Assembly (NCBI GenBank): GCA_021200955.1
Contig: JAJQFU010000119.1
Coordinates: 1 to 43,395, forward strand
Length of the DNA: 43,395 nt
DNA from: Clostridiales bacterium
Lineage (GTDB): Bacteria > Bacillota > Clostridia > Lachnospirales > CAG-274
Direction: 5' to 3'
Of this stretch, positions 42,464 to 43,395 are shown piece after piece. Under the pieces are notes generated by a model. The model made no database searches. It was not told where the DNA came from and was given only the letters and a program-made list of their open reading frames with translations. The translations under genes were made by a program, and so were the position numbers. Each line of letters begins with the position of its first letter. Positions within the stretch are counted from its first letter, which is position 1.

Positions 42464-43308
42464 TTATTGAAATTTTGAAAAAATCTCTGCACTTGTTTCC
42501 CCTGAGGGTCTTAAAAATCTGCAAAGACTGAACAAATCATCGGGGCTGTCTATATAGTTTACCTTTTCGTAGCAGTTGAGAATTGACTTAAAGCCCGTTT
42601 CCTTTATAATAGCCTCTGTATTTTCGTTAAAATTACCGTAAGGATATATAAAAGAAGTGGGCATAACGCCTGTGTAGCTTAAAATGTCATTGTTAAGCCT
42701 TTCAACATCTTCCGCAAGTATTTTTTTATAGGCTTCATAGCTTTCTCCGGACTTTTGGGCTGCACCCTTTCTGCCGTTTTTTATTTCGTGAAGGGCATAG
42801 GTGTGGTTTTGAAACTCGAAAAATCCTGTTTTTGACATTTCGTTGATTTCCTCCCAGTTTAGGTGTGAGTAGGCAATATTGTGATCCTCTTCCCGGGTGA
42901 AAAGTTCCGTAAGTTCGCCTATTACACCTATAACCGCCTTGCAGTTGTATTTTTCAAATAATGGTAAGCCTATGGCGTATACGCTTTCGTAGCCGTCGTC
43001 AAAGGTTAAAACAATGGGCTTTTCGGGAAGGAGCCTTTGCCCTCTGTGTAGGCAATCAGGTCGTTAAGCCCTACGGCGGTGTAGCCGTTCTCGCATATGT
43101 ATTTTAGGTCGCTTTCAAGCTCAGCTGCAGTGACTGTGTATTTGTCACCTGTGGTTTTGTCGGTAATGTTGTGATACATAAGAATTGGAACGGGAACGCC
43201 TTCTTCAGTTTCCTCAAATGCTTCCTCTGTAATATAAAACCGTATGCCTAAAGCAAAGCCAGCCAGTAAAACAGCCGCAGCCAAAATTAAAGCAGCATTT
43301 TTCAACAA
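42464..43308 (-). pseudogene. polysaccharide deacetylase family protein, frameshifted
   Basis: Two frames together encode one NodB/CE4 polysaccharide deacetylase of about 281 residues, a membrane-anchored or secreted enzyme that removes acetyl groups from wall polysaccharide. The first part (43308 to ~43025) has a TTG start, an N-terminal membrane segment (AALILAAAVLLAGFALGI) and the opening VPILMYHNIT. The second part continues PEKPIVLTFDDGYESVY (motif 1 with the catalytic Asp), FEFQNHTYALH (metal-binding His pair) and TSFIYPYGNFNE (motif 3). The break lies in GGCTCCTTCCCG at about 43025-43036; one extra base there (or a -1 shift) restores the frame. Everything else is intact, so the lesion is recent or a sequencing error. 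Confidence 0.8.
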
Positions 43309-43356
43309 ACTATAACCCCCGTAGGTTTTCGATATACTTAAATTATGAGCCTTAGC

Positions 43357-43393
43357 CCTGTTTTATGTCTCGCAGGCTTCGACATAAAATAGG
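43357..43393. repeat. 13-bp inverted repeat at the window edge
   Basis: Arms CCTGTTTTATGTC (43357-43369) and GACATAAAATAGG (43381-43393) match at 12 of 13 positions around an 11-base loop. On the minus strand it lies about 50 bases before the deacetylase start and is not followed by a T-run. It may be the end of an upstream transcript, a leader element or an operator; the window ends too soon to tell. Confidence 0.55.
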
Positions 43394-43395
43394 AC

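Noticed and set aside
43020-43040. Programmed -1 frameshift in the deacetylase gene
   Set aside because: No X XXY YYZ heptamer or downstream structure was seen; a simple indel explains it better.

Overview
The window comes from a low-to-moderate GC, spore-forming Firmicute of the class Clostridia. The evidence is SpoIIE, a FabK/FabT-type fatty-acid cluster in pneumococcal order, an archaeal-type AspRS next to GatCAB behind a T-box, an IspH-ribosomal S1 fusion, and ECF transporter genes beside truA. The genus cannot be fixed from sequence alone; a gut Lachnospirales-like lineage is my guess. Almost every gene is on the minus strand; the DUF4364 gene is the only rightward gene I support. No rRNA, tRNA, CRISPR array or intact mobile element was seen.

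Layout from left to right. 1-4.1 kb: a remnant of an Rpn-type transposase/nuclease gene, then tilS and spoIIE (transcribed spoIIE to tilS). 4.05-4.53 kb: a divergent regulatory region with GTAACATTT repeats, then a DUF4364 regulator-like gene. 5.2-7.4 kb: a two-gene RloB + AAA ATPase cassette resembling AbiL abortive-infection systems, with its own promoter. 7.5-18.2 kb: a fatty-acid synthesis operon fabT-fabH-acpP-fabK-fabD-fabG-fabF-fabZ-accD-accA, ending in a DUF2334 deacetylase-like gene and thrC. A strong promoter with two tandem FabT-like palindromes precedes it. 18.3-23.3 kb: aspS-gatC-gatA-gatB, the tRNA-dependent asparagine/glutamine pathway, behind a T-box whose specifier reads AAC (Asn). 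23.3-25.5 kb: a MATE transporter fused to a cytidylate-kinase-like domain, with a palindrome over its promoter and an intrinsic-terminator attenuator just before its ribosome binding site. 25.5-36.8 kb: a long operon rnhA - BaiN-like flavoprotein - aroH/cmk fusion - ispH/rpsA fusion - ecfA1/ecfA2 fusion - ecfT - truA - mltG - trmR - trhP. 36.8-42.4 kb: a nucleotidyltransferase, an RluA-type pseudouridine synthase, prfB and secA. 42.4-43.3 kb: a frameshifted polysaccharide deacetylase, then a stem-loop at the window edge.

How the genes work together: most are housekeeping (translation, tRNA modification, lipid synthesis, secretion). The less ordinary parts are the MATE-kinase fusion with its layered control region, the run of three fusion genes (aroH/cmk, ispH/rpsA, ecfA1/A2), and a possible metabolic link inside that operon. 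Its AroH domain would make prephenate, which TrhP is reported to need for tRNA U34 hydroxylation, and TrmR would then methylate the product. The RloB/AAA pair is the only clear defence-type element.
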